Positions 16,369-24,352 of a stretch of DNA of 33,807 nucleotides are shown here, piece by piece. The notes beneath the pieces were generated by a model. It did not search any database. It saw nothing but the letters and a program-made list of their open reading frames with translations, and was not told the DNA's origin. This stretch comes from an uncultured Saprospiraceae bacterium (GTDB lineage Bacteria > Bacteroidota > Bacteroidia > Chitinophagales > Saprospiraceae): assembly GCA_938018185.1 (NCBI GenBank), contig CALIIW010000298.1:1-33807 (forward strand), in the 5' to 3' direction. A program made the translations under genes and the position numbers. Positions within the stretch are counted from its first letter, which is position 1, and every line of letters starts with the position of its first letter.

Positions 16369-18408
16369 ATTATCAAAAAGACAATAATAATATTAGTTCT
16401 TTCTCTTTGCAGCTACTTCAGTAGCCGAGGACAAGATATGCAAGCAGGTTTTGATTTACTAAATAATCAATCTTATACTGAAGCAGAAGCATTCTTTGAA
16501 AAAATAATAATTAAATTTCCTGAAAATAAAACAGCGAAAATCTGCTATGCTAGAGCGGTAGGTCTTGGAGGAGATCCTATATTAGCCAAAAAACAGTTTC
16601 AAGAGTTAGATGAACTATATTCAGATGATATAGAGATTAAATTAAACTTGGCAGAAGCAAACATGTGGTCTAAAGAGTACAAAGCTGCATCAGTTATCTA
16701 TCAATGGGTTCTAGATAGAGCGCCAGATAATTTTACAGCCAACCTTGGGATGGCAAATGCACAGTCTGCCCAGTTAAAAAATGTGGAAGCTTTAAATTAC
16801 ATTAAACAAGCTTTAAGTATTGATCCAAAAAATGAATCTGCAAAAACATCCAAAAAATACATTTATCTGGCACTAGCAGACAGGCAAAGAAATTCTTTCA
16901 ATTTCAAAAGCTCTTTGAAGCTATTAGATTCTGTACTTGTTTTATTTCCTAATGATAGAGAAGCCATCTTGAACAAGGCAATAACCTATTTATGGATGGA
17001 CAAACCTAATAGTTCTGCAAAGGAATATCAAATTCTTTTGGATAAAGAGATTGCCGTCTTTGATGCTTTAATGGGTTTATCTTATTGTGCTACTCTATTA
17101 TCTAATAAAAAGAAAGCTTTACAATATGCGGATGAAGCCATTGTATATGCAGAAGAAAATTCTTTAGCAGAATCAATAAGAACAAGAGCTAATATTAACA
17201 AAGTAAATTGTATAGGGATAAAGGGCGATCTAAAAAGTGCTTTTCAAAGTCTTGAGGAATACAATAAGAAAAGCGATGACATTCGAACATTCCAGCTTGC
17301 CAAAGCCAGGCTACTTGTTTGGGATGGGAAGCTAGAAGAAGGGTTATTATCCTATGAAAAACTAAATGAATTATACCCGGAAGATTTTGAAATTCTAATG
17401 GGGATGGCTGATGCGCATCGAGCTTTAAAAAGTAATACCAAAGCAATTCAATACATAGATGAAGCTTTATTGGTTCAAAAATCACAACCAGACGCATTAA
17501 GATTACGCGAAGAATTACTTTCTGAATCCAATCCATTTTTTACAGCTTCTGGCTATAAATCTACCGACATTGCTAATAACAAAAATACTGGATTGACAGC
17601 AAGATTTGAATTTGGCTCTATCGACAAACTCCGATCCTATGTAGATTTGAAACTGATGACTTTATCAAATGAGGAACCGCTACAAAGAGCGGCCCAATAC
17701 ATTTTAACCTATGGGGCTCATTATAGATTTAATTCAAAAATAAGAATTAACGCTCAAGTACAACCAACCCTAGCAACTGATAACAATGATTTCAGAAAAA
17801 CAAATTTGCTTTTTAATATGGGGATTGAATATAAGTTGTCTAAAAATAATTTATTTGCATACAATTTTCAACAAGAAGCCCACAATTTCAATGTAGACCT
17901 ACTTAAATCAGGGATCATCATGAACCATCACAAGTTTAGTTACAGCTTGAATACAAGATACAAATTAGGCTTATACACACAGTTTATATTGACACCACAA
18001 TCAGACAAAAACACTAGACGATTGATGTTTGCTTCTCTTTACTATAACATACTAACTAAGCCACTTCTTCAAACTGGTATCAATTATACGAACATCGGTT
18101 TTGCAGAACAAAAACCAAGTTTATATTTCAGTCCAAAAAATTATAATGCTTATGAAGGATTTATCAAGCTTAATAATTTTAATTCTAAGAGATCAAAAGT
18201 CTTGTACAATTTCATGTGTGCCTACGGTATACAATTTACAGAAGACACAGAAGAATCAAACAGTTTGAGAATAGAAGCAGACCTTGGATATAAGGTTATT
18301 AAAAGAATAAGTCTTCTGGCATATTATAGGTATAGTAGTTCGGCAAGCAGCACCGCAGTTGGCTTCACTTGGTCTTCTATAGGCTTAAGATCTTCGGTTG
18401 TTTTTTAA
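16369..18408 (+). CDS. TPR + outer-membrane beta-barrel protein, likely polysaccharide exporter
   Basis: The first ATG is at 16438, but the frame upstream encodes a textbook signal peptide (IKKTIIILVLSLCSYFSS, then RGQDM). I therefore place the start at ATT 16369 (or ATC 16372), since no ATG, GTG or TTG is in frame before the TGA at 16309. Numbering from Met at 16438, residues 1-360 are about nine to ten TPR helices pairs (e.g. YTEAEAFFEKIIIKFPENK, ALNYIKQALSIDPKN). Residues about 365-656 alternate polar/hydrophobic strands typical of an outer-membrane barrel, ending in Phe. A periplasmic TPR scaffold fused to a barrel is the architecture of PgaA, PelB and BcsC, which export polysaccharide; homology to a specific one is not claimed. 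It heads the operon with STAS, flippase and GT4 genes. Confidence 0.82.
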   Translation: MIKKTIIILVLSLCSYFSSRGQDMQAGFDLLNNQSYTEAEAFFEKIIIKFPENKTAKICYARAVGLGGDPILAKKQFQELDELYSDDIEIKLNLAEANMWSKEYKAASVIYQWVLDRAPDNFTANLGMANAQSAQLKNVEALNYIKQALSIDPKNESAKTSKKYIYLALADRQRNSFNFKSSLKLLDSVLVLFPNDREAILNKAITYLWMDKPNSSAKEYQILLDKEIAVFDALMGLSYCATLLSNKKKALQYADEAIVYAEENSLAESIRTRANINKVNCIGIKGDLKSAFQSLEEYNKKSDDIRTFQLAKARLLVWDGKLEEGLLSYEKLNELYPEDFEILMGMADAHRALKSNTKAIQYIDEALLVQKSQPDALRLREELLSESNPFFTASGYKSTDIANNKNTGLTARFEFGSIDKLRSYVDLKLMTLSNEEPLQRAAQYILTYGAHYRFNSKIRINAQVQPTLATDNNDFRKTNLLFNMGIEYKLSKNNLFAYNFQQEAHNFNVDLLKSGIIMNHHKFSYSLNTRYKLGLYTQFILTPQSDKNTRRLMFASLYYNILTKPLLQTGINYTNIGFAEQKPSLYFSPKNYNAYEGFIKLNNFNSKRSKVLYNFMCAYGIQFTEDTEESNSLRIEADLGYKVIKRISLLAYYRYSSSASSTAVGFTWSSIGLRSSVVF

Positions 18409-18487
18409 AAACAACTAATGTCAGCTCAACAAAAAGAAGTAACTATTAATCGATCATCTATTTAGTGAATAGAATAAAAATATTAAA

Positions 18488-18820
18488 ATGAATAATTTTC
18501 AAGTACAATTTCCAGAGTTAACAAATGAAGATTGTACAATTACAATATCTGGTGACTTTATTACCATTGAGGCAATGCACTTTAAAGTTGACTTGATAAG
18601 CTTTATAAGTAAAAGTAAAAAAGACTTTGTTTTAGATATTACGGATATGACGAAGATGGACCTTACTGCTTTGAATGCCTTAATTGTTGCTCAAAAAGAA
18701 ATGTACAATAAGGGAAAAAAATTTACAATAAAAACAACTAGAGATAGTCCAATTCATGAACTATTGCATTTAACAAAATTCGATCAGTACTTAAAGCTCA
18801 AAATCGTCGCACAATCATAG
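18488..18820 (+). CDS. STAS-domain protein (anti-sigma-factor-antagonist-like)
   Basis: This 110-residue single-domain protein has the STAS pattern: strand FVLDITDMTKMD, then helix TALNALIVAQKEMYNKGKK, strand FTIKTT and a C-terminal helix ELLHLTKFDQYLKL. STAS proteins of the SpoIIAA type act as phospho-switches. In exopolysaccharide clusters a STAS protein such as Vibrio SypA controls synthesis. Aligned with SpoIIAA's DSSG, this protein has Asp58-Leu59-Thr60-Ala61, so the usual phospho-serine position is Leu, with Thr60 next to it. No kinase or phosphatase partner gene is in the window. It lies 79 bases after the TPR gene and 28 before the flippase, so co-transcription is likely. Confidence 0.8.
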   Translation: MNNFQVQFPELTNEDCTITISGDFITIEAMHFKVDLISFISKSKKDFVLDITDMTKMDLTALNALIVAQKEMYNKGKKFTIKTTRDSPIHELLHLTKFDQYLKLKIVAQS

Positions 18821-18848
18821 ATTGTAATATTAATAGCCTTTAATAACT

Positions 18849-20141
18849 ATGTCAAAAGTAAATAAATATTTCGGTGAAGCCGGTTTTCTATTCATAAGTA
18901 CAATTCTTGTGAATGCAGGAAACTATGCCATCAATTTACTTTTAGGAAGGTTCCTAGGTCCGCAAGAATTTGCAGAAGCAAATATATTAGCCACTTTAGT
19001 TCTTGTTTTATCCTTCACAGCTCTTGGTTTCCAATTGACTTTAGCAAAATATATTGCTGAGTTCAATGCTGATAATGGAAAAGACAAGATGGCTTCTTTT
19101 TTAAGTTGGATGCGCAAAAACGGGTTTATATTTTCAATAATAATATGCTTTGCGCTTTGTAGCTTTAGTCGATCCATTGCGGGGTATTTAAACCTAAATA
19201 GTCAAACTTCCTTGCTGATATTATTTATAGGAATTCCTTTTTATATTCATATGAGTATTTCTAGAGGCTATTTTCAAGGGATCACTTCCTTCAGAAAACT
19301 TGCCTTTACTTACATTGCTGAAATGCTAGGTCGTTTGATTTTTACTGTCGTCCTTGTATACTTGGTTCTCCAAAGCGGATCTAGCTATGCTTCTGAAGCT
19401 GTTGCTATCGGCTTCTTTGCTTCCTTCATATTTGCCTTCATGGTAGGATTATCTGCCAAGAAAATAAAATCAGTCGCTGTAGTTCAATTCGATAAAAAGA
19501 AGATACTTCACTTTATAGCCATTGTGGGCTTTTATGAATTTAGCCAAATTCTAATAAATAATAGCGATGTCGTCTTAGTCAAACATTTCTTCGAAAACAT
19601 GGAGGCAGGTCTATATGCTTCTCTAGCATTAATCGGAAGGGTTGTCTTTTTTGCAACCTGGACCATCGTCACCATGCTTTTCCCAATTGTAATTGAAAAA
19701 GAAAAAAAGGGAGAAAAACATAGCCATTTGTTTTGGCAATCTTTAGCAATTGTTGGAGGAATTGGTGTAGCCATCGTTGTAGTCTGCTTCTTCTTTGACG
19801 AAATGATTATAAACATTTTATTTGGCTCTGCATACATTAGTGTGTCTCACTTATTATGGCAATATGCAGTTGCTACGACCTTATTCTCTTGCGCAAATGT
19901 TTTTGTGTATTACAACATGTCTCTTAACAAATATATACCTGTCTTTATTTCATTGTGCATCGGTCTACTTCAAATAGTTTGCATCTACGTTTTGCATGAA
20001 TCAATAGAGCAAGTAATCTTAGTGCAAATTGCATTAATGGCACTGCTATTTACAAGTTTAATAGGATATCAAATTAGTCTACCAACAAAACAAAAAGTTA
20101 GCTATAAAACTAATTCTAAAATTAAAATACAATCCGTATGA
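18849..20141 (+). CDS. Wzx-like oligosaccharide flippase (MOP superfamily)
   Basis: The 430-residue protein is built of about 12 membrane segments from the N-terminus to about residue 412. The start (FLFISTILVNAGNYAINLLL, then GRFLGPQEFAEAN) is typical of polysaccharide-biosynthesis flippases, which move lipid-linked sugars from the cytoplasmic to the periplasmic leaflet. Mid-protein KHFFENMEAGLYASLALIGR is the usual second-half signature. Its stop overlaps the glycosyltransferase start by four bases (ATGA), so the two are translationally coupled. It differs in its N-terminal sequence from PelG as I recall it. Family call is firm; the substrate is not readable. Confidence 0.87.
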   Translation: MSKVNKYFGEAGFLFISTILVNAGNYAINLLLGRFLGPQEFAEANILATLVLVLSFTALGFQLTLAKYIAEFNADNGKDKMASFLSWMRKNGFIFSIIICFALCSFSRSIAGYLNLNSQTSLLILFIGIPFYIHMSISRGYFQGITSFRKLAFTYIAEMLGRLIFTVVLVYLVLQSGSSYASEAVAIGFFASFIFAFMVGLSAKKIKSVAVVQFDKKKILHFIAIVGFYEFSQILINNSDVVLVKHFFENMEAGLYASLALIGRVVFFATWTIVTMLFPIVIEKEKKGEKHSHLFWQSLAIVGGIGVAIVVVCFFFDEMIINILFGSAYISVSHLLWQYAVATTLFSCANVFVYYNMSLNKYIPVFISLCIGLLQIVCIYVLHESIEQVILVQIALMALLFTSLIGYQISLPTKQKVSYKTNSKIKIQSV

Positions 20142-21418
20142 GTTCATCAAATTCAAAAGCGACAATTTTACAAGAGCCTCAAAGTCCAATGATTGATTCT
20201 ATTGAAAATCTAATAAGCAATAGTGAATCAAAATCTATACGGATAGCTTTTGTCTCTCCTTACCCGCCTAGCAAGGGAACTTTAAATGAATATGCTTTTC
20301 ATTTGATTGAACAGATGAAAGAAAAAAAAGAAATTGAAGAGATCATTGTTATTACTGATAAGCTCCCGAAAGGCGCTTCTTACCCAGACTTAGGAGCTGA
20401 TTCTAAAGTTACGATCAAAGATGTTTGGAATTTTAATAGTCTTAAAACAAGTTTTGACATTAGAAAAGCCATTCTAGAATGCAAGGCAGATGTTGTTTTT
20501 TACAACATCCAATTTTTATCCTTTGGAGACAAAAAAATTCAAGCAACTTTAGGGCTTTTAGCTCCACTGATGTCAAAGTTATCAGGCGTTCCATCTGTTG
20601 TGATGTTGCACAATATAACGGAAACAGTTGATTATGAATCTGCTGGAATTACTTCTAATCCATTATTAAAAAAATTCTACAACTTCAGTGGCACTATTTT
20701 GACAAAACTATTGCTGTCAGCCGATATGATTACTGTTACAATACCCAAATATGTAAAAATTTTAGAGGAAAAATATAAGGTAAAAAATGTAGCACTTGTT
20801 CCTCATGGAAGTTTTGAAGTTATTCCAATGCCTGATTTTGATACCTGGACTTCAAGAAAACAAGTTATGACTTTTGGAAAATTTGGAACTTATAAAAAAG
20901 TCGAAGAAATGATTGAAGCAGTAGATCTAGTGAGGCAAAGAACGAATGAACCAATCGACATTGTTATAGCTGGAACTGACAATCCAAATGTAAAAGGCTA
21001 TTTAGAAGATGTAAAAGATCAGTATAGACATATAGAAGATATTTATTTCACAGGCTACGTAGAAGAGGAAGATGTTCCCAAAATTTTTTCTGACAGTACC
21101 CTTGTGGTATTTCCTTACACAAGTACTACAGGTAGTTCTGGCGTTTTACACCAAGCAGGTTGTTATGCCAAGGCAGTAGTTCTTCCTAATATTGGTGACT
21201 TAAAAGAACTAATTGAAGAAGAAGGATATGAAGGCGAATATTTCAAACCATCAGATGTGGCTTCATTAGCAGATGCCATCGAAAAATTAATAGTTGACAA
21301 AGATCATAGAGATGCACTTGCAGTCAAAAATTATGCTGCTGCTTCTTCTTTGCCTATGAGCGACATGGTGGATTGGTTTTTAATTCATTTTAACAGCTTG
21401 ATTAAAAAAGTTAGCTAG
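20138..21418 (+). CDS. GT4-like glycosyltransferase (GT-B fold)
   Basis: The 426-residue cytoplasmic protein has a ~34-residue polar N-terminal extension. The N-Rossmann domain starts RIAFVSPYPPSKG (35-47). The C-domain has VPHGSFEV (about 222), KQVMTFGKFGTYKK, then VIAGTDNPNVKGY and FTGYVEEEDVPKIFSDS. The donor-site region is FPYTSTTGSSGVLHQAG (about 325-341) with GDLKELIEEEGYEGEYF after it. The fold and order fit GT4 retaining transferases using nucleotide sugars. The first Glu of the usual EX7E motif appears replaced (SGVLHQAG where LLEAMA is common). It is co-translated with the flippase and is the only glycosyltransferase of GT-B type in the locus, so the repeat unit may be simple, or other transferases lie elsewhere. 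Confidence 0.87.
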   Translation: MSSSNSKATILQEPQSPMIDSIENLISNSESKSIRIAFVSPYPPSKGTLNEYAFHLIEQMKEKKEIEEIIVITDKLPKGASYPDLGADSKVTIKDVWNFNSLKTSFDIRKAILECKADVVFYNIQFLSFGDKKIQATLGLLAPLMSKLSGVPSVVMLHNITETVDYESAGITSNPLLKKFYNFSGTILTKLLLSADMITVTIPKYVKILEEKYKVKNVALVPHGSFEVIPMPDFDTWTSRKQVMTFGKFGTYKKVEEMIEAVDLVRQRTNEPIDIVIAGTDNPNVKGYLEDVKDQYRHIEDIYFTGYVEEEDVPKIFSDSTLVVFPYTSTTGSSGVLHQAGCYAKAVVLPNIGDLKELIEEEGYEGEYFKPSDVASLADAIEKLIVDKDHRDALAVKNYAAASSLPMSDMVDWFLIHFNSLIKKVS

Positions 21419-23096
21419 GTCTGAATTTTGATTTAAAAAATCTCAAAGCACCAAAAATTAAAAACAAGATTGTAATAATCTTAATCCAATTCTTAACATA
21501 CTTAGGAATTGGATTTTTTTGTGCCCTTATTTGGAAGTCCCTCTTTTTAAAAATTTGAGCCACAGGTTTTTCTACTCCAACCGTATCCATCATACCAAAG
21601 TGCTTTTGTTGATCTCTCCGCCAAGGAAAAATACTAAAAGCATCAGAAGGTAGTTTCGGAAAATCATGTAGGGTCCAAAAGAAGTAAGGTAGTTCTTGCT
21701 CATCAATTGTCTTCATAATTCCGGCAACATAGCTTTGCTGATCTAAAACAGTTTTACTAATTGGTAAAACACTTGGTTCGTATGAAGGAAAGCCAAACTC
21801 ACTTACTACAAGCAGTTTATCCTGACATTCAAAAGACAAGCTCTTCAAGGCTGGCAAAAACCCCTCTACCTCTTTATAATAATGAAAGGAAACAAAATCT
21901 AAGCTGTCTGCAAAATGAATCGCAGTCTCTGGACTTGACCAGCCAATGGTGAATAAATTTTCAGGGGCATACTGTTTTGATCGCTCTAACACAAAAGCCA
22001 ACCATTCCTTCACCTCAGCACCATATAATTCTATATCAAGATCTGGTTCATTCTTTAAATCAAAGGCAAGTATGGCAGGATGAGCTTTACAATGCTTCAG
22101 AATCTTTTCTAAATGCCGATCTGTTCTTGTATAATAATCCCATGAAAATCCCTGTGGATAATCAAAAAGAGTAACAACCGCCATCATGTTATTCTTATCT
22201 AATTCATCTAACAGCTTGTTCAACTTTAGCAAGTAATCAATTTTAGGATTTGCTCCTCCAAATTCCACAAAAGGAATAAATATCCGAACAGCATTAAAAT
22301 TAAAATTACGCATGAGCTCAATATCTTCCTGGAATGCTGCCAATTCAAAATTCTTCCAAAATAAGCTCCAGGGATGTTTTGCAGGATAGTAATTAATTCC
22401 GTGCACTTTTACTGTCTGATTATTAACATAAAATTGCTTGTTATCCACAGTGTATTTTTGAGCAATAGGAACTGACTTTTTCTGACCACATTCTTCGCAA
22501 GCTCTTCTTTCCATATGTTGAATTCGCCATCTTCCGTCGTCTAGACTCATAGCTACTTTGTAATTATGATACTCGGTATGCTCATAGAGTTTTTCACCAG
22601 TAGATTTATTTATCATTCTTTTTTTAAGCAAAACACATTTGTCCTCTATAACCAATAACTGTTTATCAATGGCATGAAATTTTGGGAAGATGTTATGCTC
22701 CAAATCAATTTGTTCGTATTCCAAATTTGCTGTCGCACTTAAGTGTTGCTCCATTGTCACTAGTAGAGAGTCAGAGAAAAAGTCTTTCAACTGGCTGAGG
22801 TTATTCTCTTTGAAAGCCAAATTCATCATATGCCAAGCAAGCAAATAATTTTCCTCTATCTTTAATTTTTCGTACTTGTCAATTTTTAGTCCGACAATAG
22901 CTTCTTCCTTTTCCCATTTTATTGATGGCGTATGCGTACTATAAACATCTTTTGAAAGATTTAATATATTCTTTGGATCAGCACCTGAATTAAAGTAGCT
23001 CAATATTTGACTCAACAAATATACAGAGCCTACAAAGCAAATAAATAGAAATGCTTTTAATACTGTTTTTGATGCTATGTTAAAATCTTTTGCCAT
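21411..23096 (-). CDS. Membrane-tethered GH5-like (clan A) glycoside hydrolase with NTF2-like domain
   Basis: The 561-residue protein has an N-terminal membrane segment (about 14-32) and a second one near the C-terminus (about 533-550), so the body lies in the periplasm held at both ends. Residues about 65-200 look NTF2-like (LLAWHMMNLAFKENNLSQLK ... GRWRIQHMERRACEECG). Residues about 215-500 form a TIM-barrel glycosidase: KVHGINYYPAKHPWSLFW, NFNAVRIFIPF, acid/base Glu350 in DLKNEPDLD, HYYKE, and nucleophile Glu433 in VVSEFGFPSYE. The 83-residue separation fits clan A. Probable role: trimming or length control of the polysaccharide in transit, as hydrolases do in Pel, alginate and cellulose systems; this is inference. 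Start overlaps the lipoprotein stop (TGATG); the end overlaps the plus-strand GT4 gene by eight bases. Confidence 0.85.
   Translation of the reverse strand: MAKDFNIASKTVLKAFLFICFVGSVYLLSQILSYFNSGADPKNILNLSKDVYSTHTPSIKWEKEEAIVGLKIDKYEKLKIEENYLLAWHMMNLAFKENNLSQLKDFFSDSLLVTMEQHLSATANLEYEQIDLEHNIFPKFHAIDKQLLVIEDKCVLLKKRMINKSTGEKLYEHTEYHNYKVAMSLDDGRWRIQHMERRACEECGQKKSVPIAQKYTVDNKQFYVNNQTVKVHGINYYPAKHPWSLFWKNFELAAFQEDIELMRNFNFNAVRIFIPFVEFGGANPKIDYLLKLNKLLDELDKNNMMAVVTLFDYPQGFSWDYYTRTDRHLEKILKHCKAHPAILAFDLKNEPDLDIELYGAEVKEWLAFVLERSKQYAPENLFTIGWSSPETAIHFADSLDFVSFHYYKEVEGFLPALKSLSFECQDKLLVVSEFGFPSYEPSVLPISKTVLDQQSYVAGIMKTIDEQELPYFFWTLHDFPKLPSDAFSIFPWRRDQQKHFGMMDTVGVEKPVAQIFKKRDFQIRAQKNPIPKYVKNWIKIITILFLIFGALRFFKSKFRPS
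21483..21520 (+). terminator. Plus-strand intrinsic terminator inside the glycosidase coding region
   Basis: The arms AATCCAATTCTTAA (21483-21496) and TTAGGAATTGGATT (21502-21515) pair over 14 positions with one T-G pair, around a five-base loop (CATAC), and lead into an unbroken T run ending at 21520. It lies 65 bases after the GT4 stop and is orientated to end the plus-strand operon. On the minus strand the same bases code for the C-terminal part of the glycosidase, and no T run follows the hairpin there, so it should act one way only. Confidence 0.75.
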
Positions 23097-24352
23097 CAGT
23101 TATTGAAAAGATTTTTTGTTTTTCCTAAGATTGTAAATTTTAAATCCATTTTTTGATCTATAGAAAGATTCTCAGGAATCTCATAAATCACCTTACCATC
23201 TATTAGCTCTACTTCGTAAGTTTCATCGTTTAAAATTACTTCTGCTTTAGTCCCATTCCGAATAATCTGTCCGAGAATCCCTATCACAGGACCAACAATT
23301 AAAGTTCTTCCATCTAGATTCATTTCAAAATCAACTACTGTAGAAATAAAATTCAACTTTAGCTGATTACTTTTTGTGCTTCCATATAAACTAGCTTGAA
23401 TGTTCCACTGAGTTGCAACAGATGGGTTTTCAATGGCAACTTTTACAATACCACCAATGCTGAAGGCATTGTAATAGGATCTTTTTCCAGATTTATCAAT
23501 AATTAAGAAATTTATTAGTGTTCCATCGGCGATGCTATTTCCATAAGCATCCAGAATTTTTGATGACTTCAGTACCACATGTTGTCTAGAATCTGCATAT
23601 GGGTATAAGTCTTCAACTTCGATATTAAAATCCAAGGCATGACCTGCCTCTATTAAAATTTCTTCCTCTTGCGAGTTACTACTTCCCGAATTTGCTGCAA
23701 CATAGAGTTTCCCTATTTTTGAAGAAGGTAGAAAGTATTTATAGGCCACAAAATCTTGAACTTTAGTTAGGTCAGAACTTTTCTTTTCTTTTGGATATTT
23801 AAAATTAAACCTAGTTGGGTAATTATCAGGCATTGGATTTCTAAACTTATCTAAAGGAATGACGGACATCATTGTTTTTTGATCTTTATCAATAATTAAA
23901 GATCTCGGTCCAAGAAAAGATTCTGACTTACCAACAGCTTCTAAGGGATCGATAAAAAGTTCGGAATTTTGAATCAATTCTCCTTTTTCATATATTAATA
24001 CATTTACAAAGCCACTTTTATTTGTCAATTCTTTAGGAATGTAAAACCTAATTACTCCTTTAGAAATCAGATCCCCCTTCAAAAGGTGATCCCCAAAAAC
24101 CGAACGCCATATTAATGAACATTCTTCCTTGGCAGCAGTAGTATTAATATCAAAAAACAAAGAAGTGCCTGCACGTATCTTGTCTCCTTCTGTAAACGCT
24201 TCAACCTTGTTTCCCAGAATTCTTGAACTAAGAACTGTTTTAGCATCAGTATTTTCAATCTTTGGTTTATTACATCCAAAAGTGAAAAACATTACTAATA
24301 TGGCTATCAAAGTTCTAATCAATCTATAAATCCATTTACTAGTAATCTGCAA
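23096..24352 (-). CDS. Lipoprotein with Ig-like domains, exopolysaccharide-locus member
   Basis: The 418-residue protein has a lipoprotein signal with Cys27 in FFTFGC as the lipidation site. The rest is beta-rich. One segment at about 235-335 contains KILDAYGNSIADGTLINF, a pattern seen in bacterial Ig-like (Big/invasin-type) domains, and a C-terminal stretch (about 340-418) looks like a further small beta domain. There is no catalytic motif. Its start lies 34 bases inside the upstream 1044-residue gene, and its stop overlaps the glycosidase start by one base, so all three are co-translated. A structural or scaffold role beside the membrane-bound partners is the simplest reading. I do not recognise a named family for the whole protein. 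Confidence 0.8.
   Translation of the reverse strand: MQITSKWIYRLIRTLIAILVMFFTFGCNKPKIENTDAKTVLSSRILGNKVEAFTEGDKIRAGTSLFFDINTTAAKEECSLIWRSVFGDHLLKGDLISKGVIRFYIPKELTNKSGFVNVLIYEKGELIQNSELFIDPLEAVGKSESFLGPRSLIIDKDQKTMMSVIPLDKFRNPMPDNYPTRFNFKYPKEKKSSDLTKVQDFVAYKYFLPSSKIGKLYVAANSGSSNSQEEEILIEAGHALDFNIEVEDLYPYADSRQHVVLKSSKILDAYGNSIADGTLINFLIIDKSGKRSYYNAFSIGGIVKVAIENPSVATQWNIQASLYGSTKSNQLKLNFISTVVDFEMNLDGRTLIVGPVIGILGQIIRNGTKAEVILNDETYEVELIDGKVIYEIPENLSIDQKMDLKFTILGKTKNLFNN

Noticed and set aside
18418-18465. 15-codon frame MSAQQKEVTINRSSI between the TPR and STAS genes
   Set aside because: Too short, with no motif or coding signal beyond chance in AT-rich DNA.
16369-24352. A true Pel locus
   Set aside because: Parts are similar in role, but PelD, PelE, PelG and the PelA deacetylase are not recognisable, and the flippase and GT4 sequences do not show the PelG/PelF starts I know.
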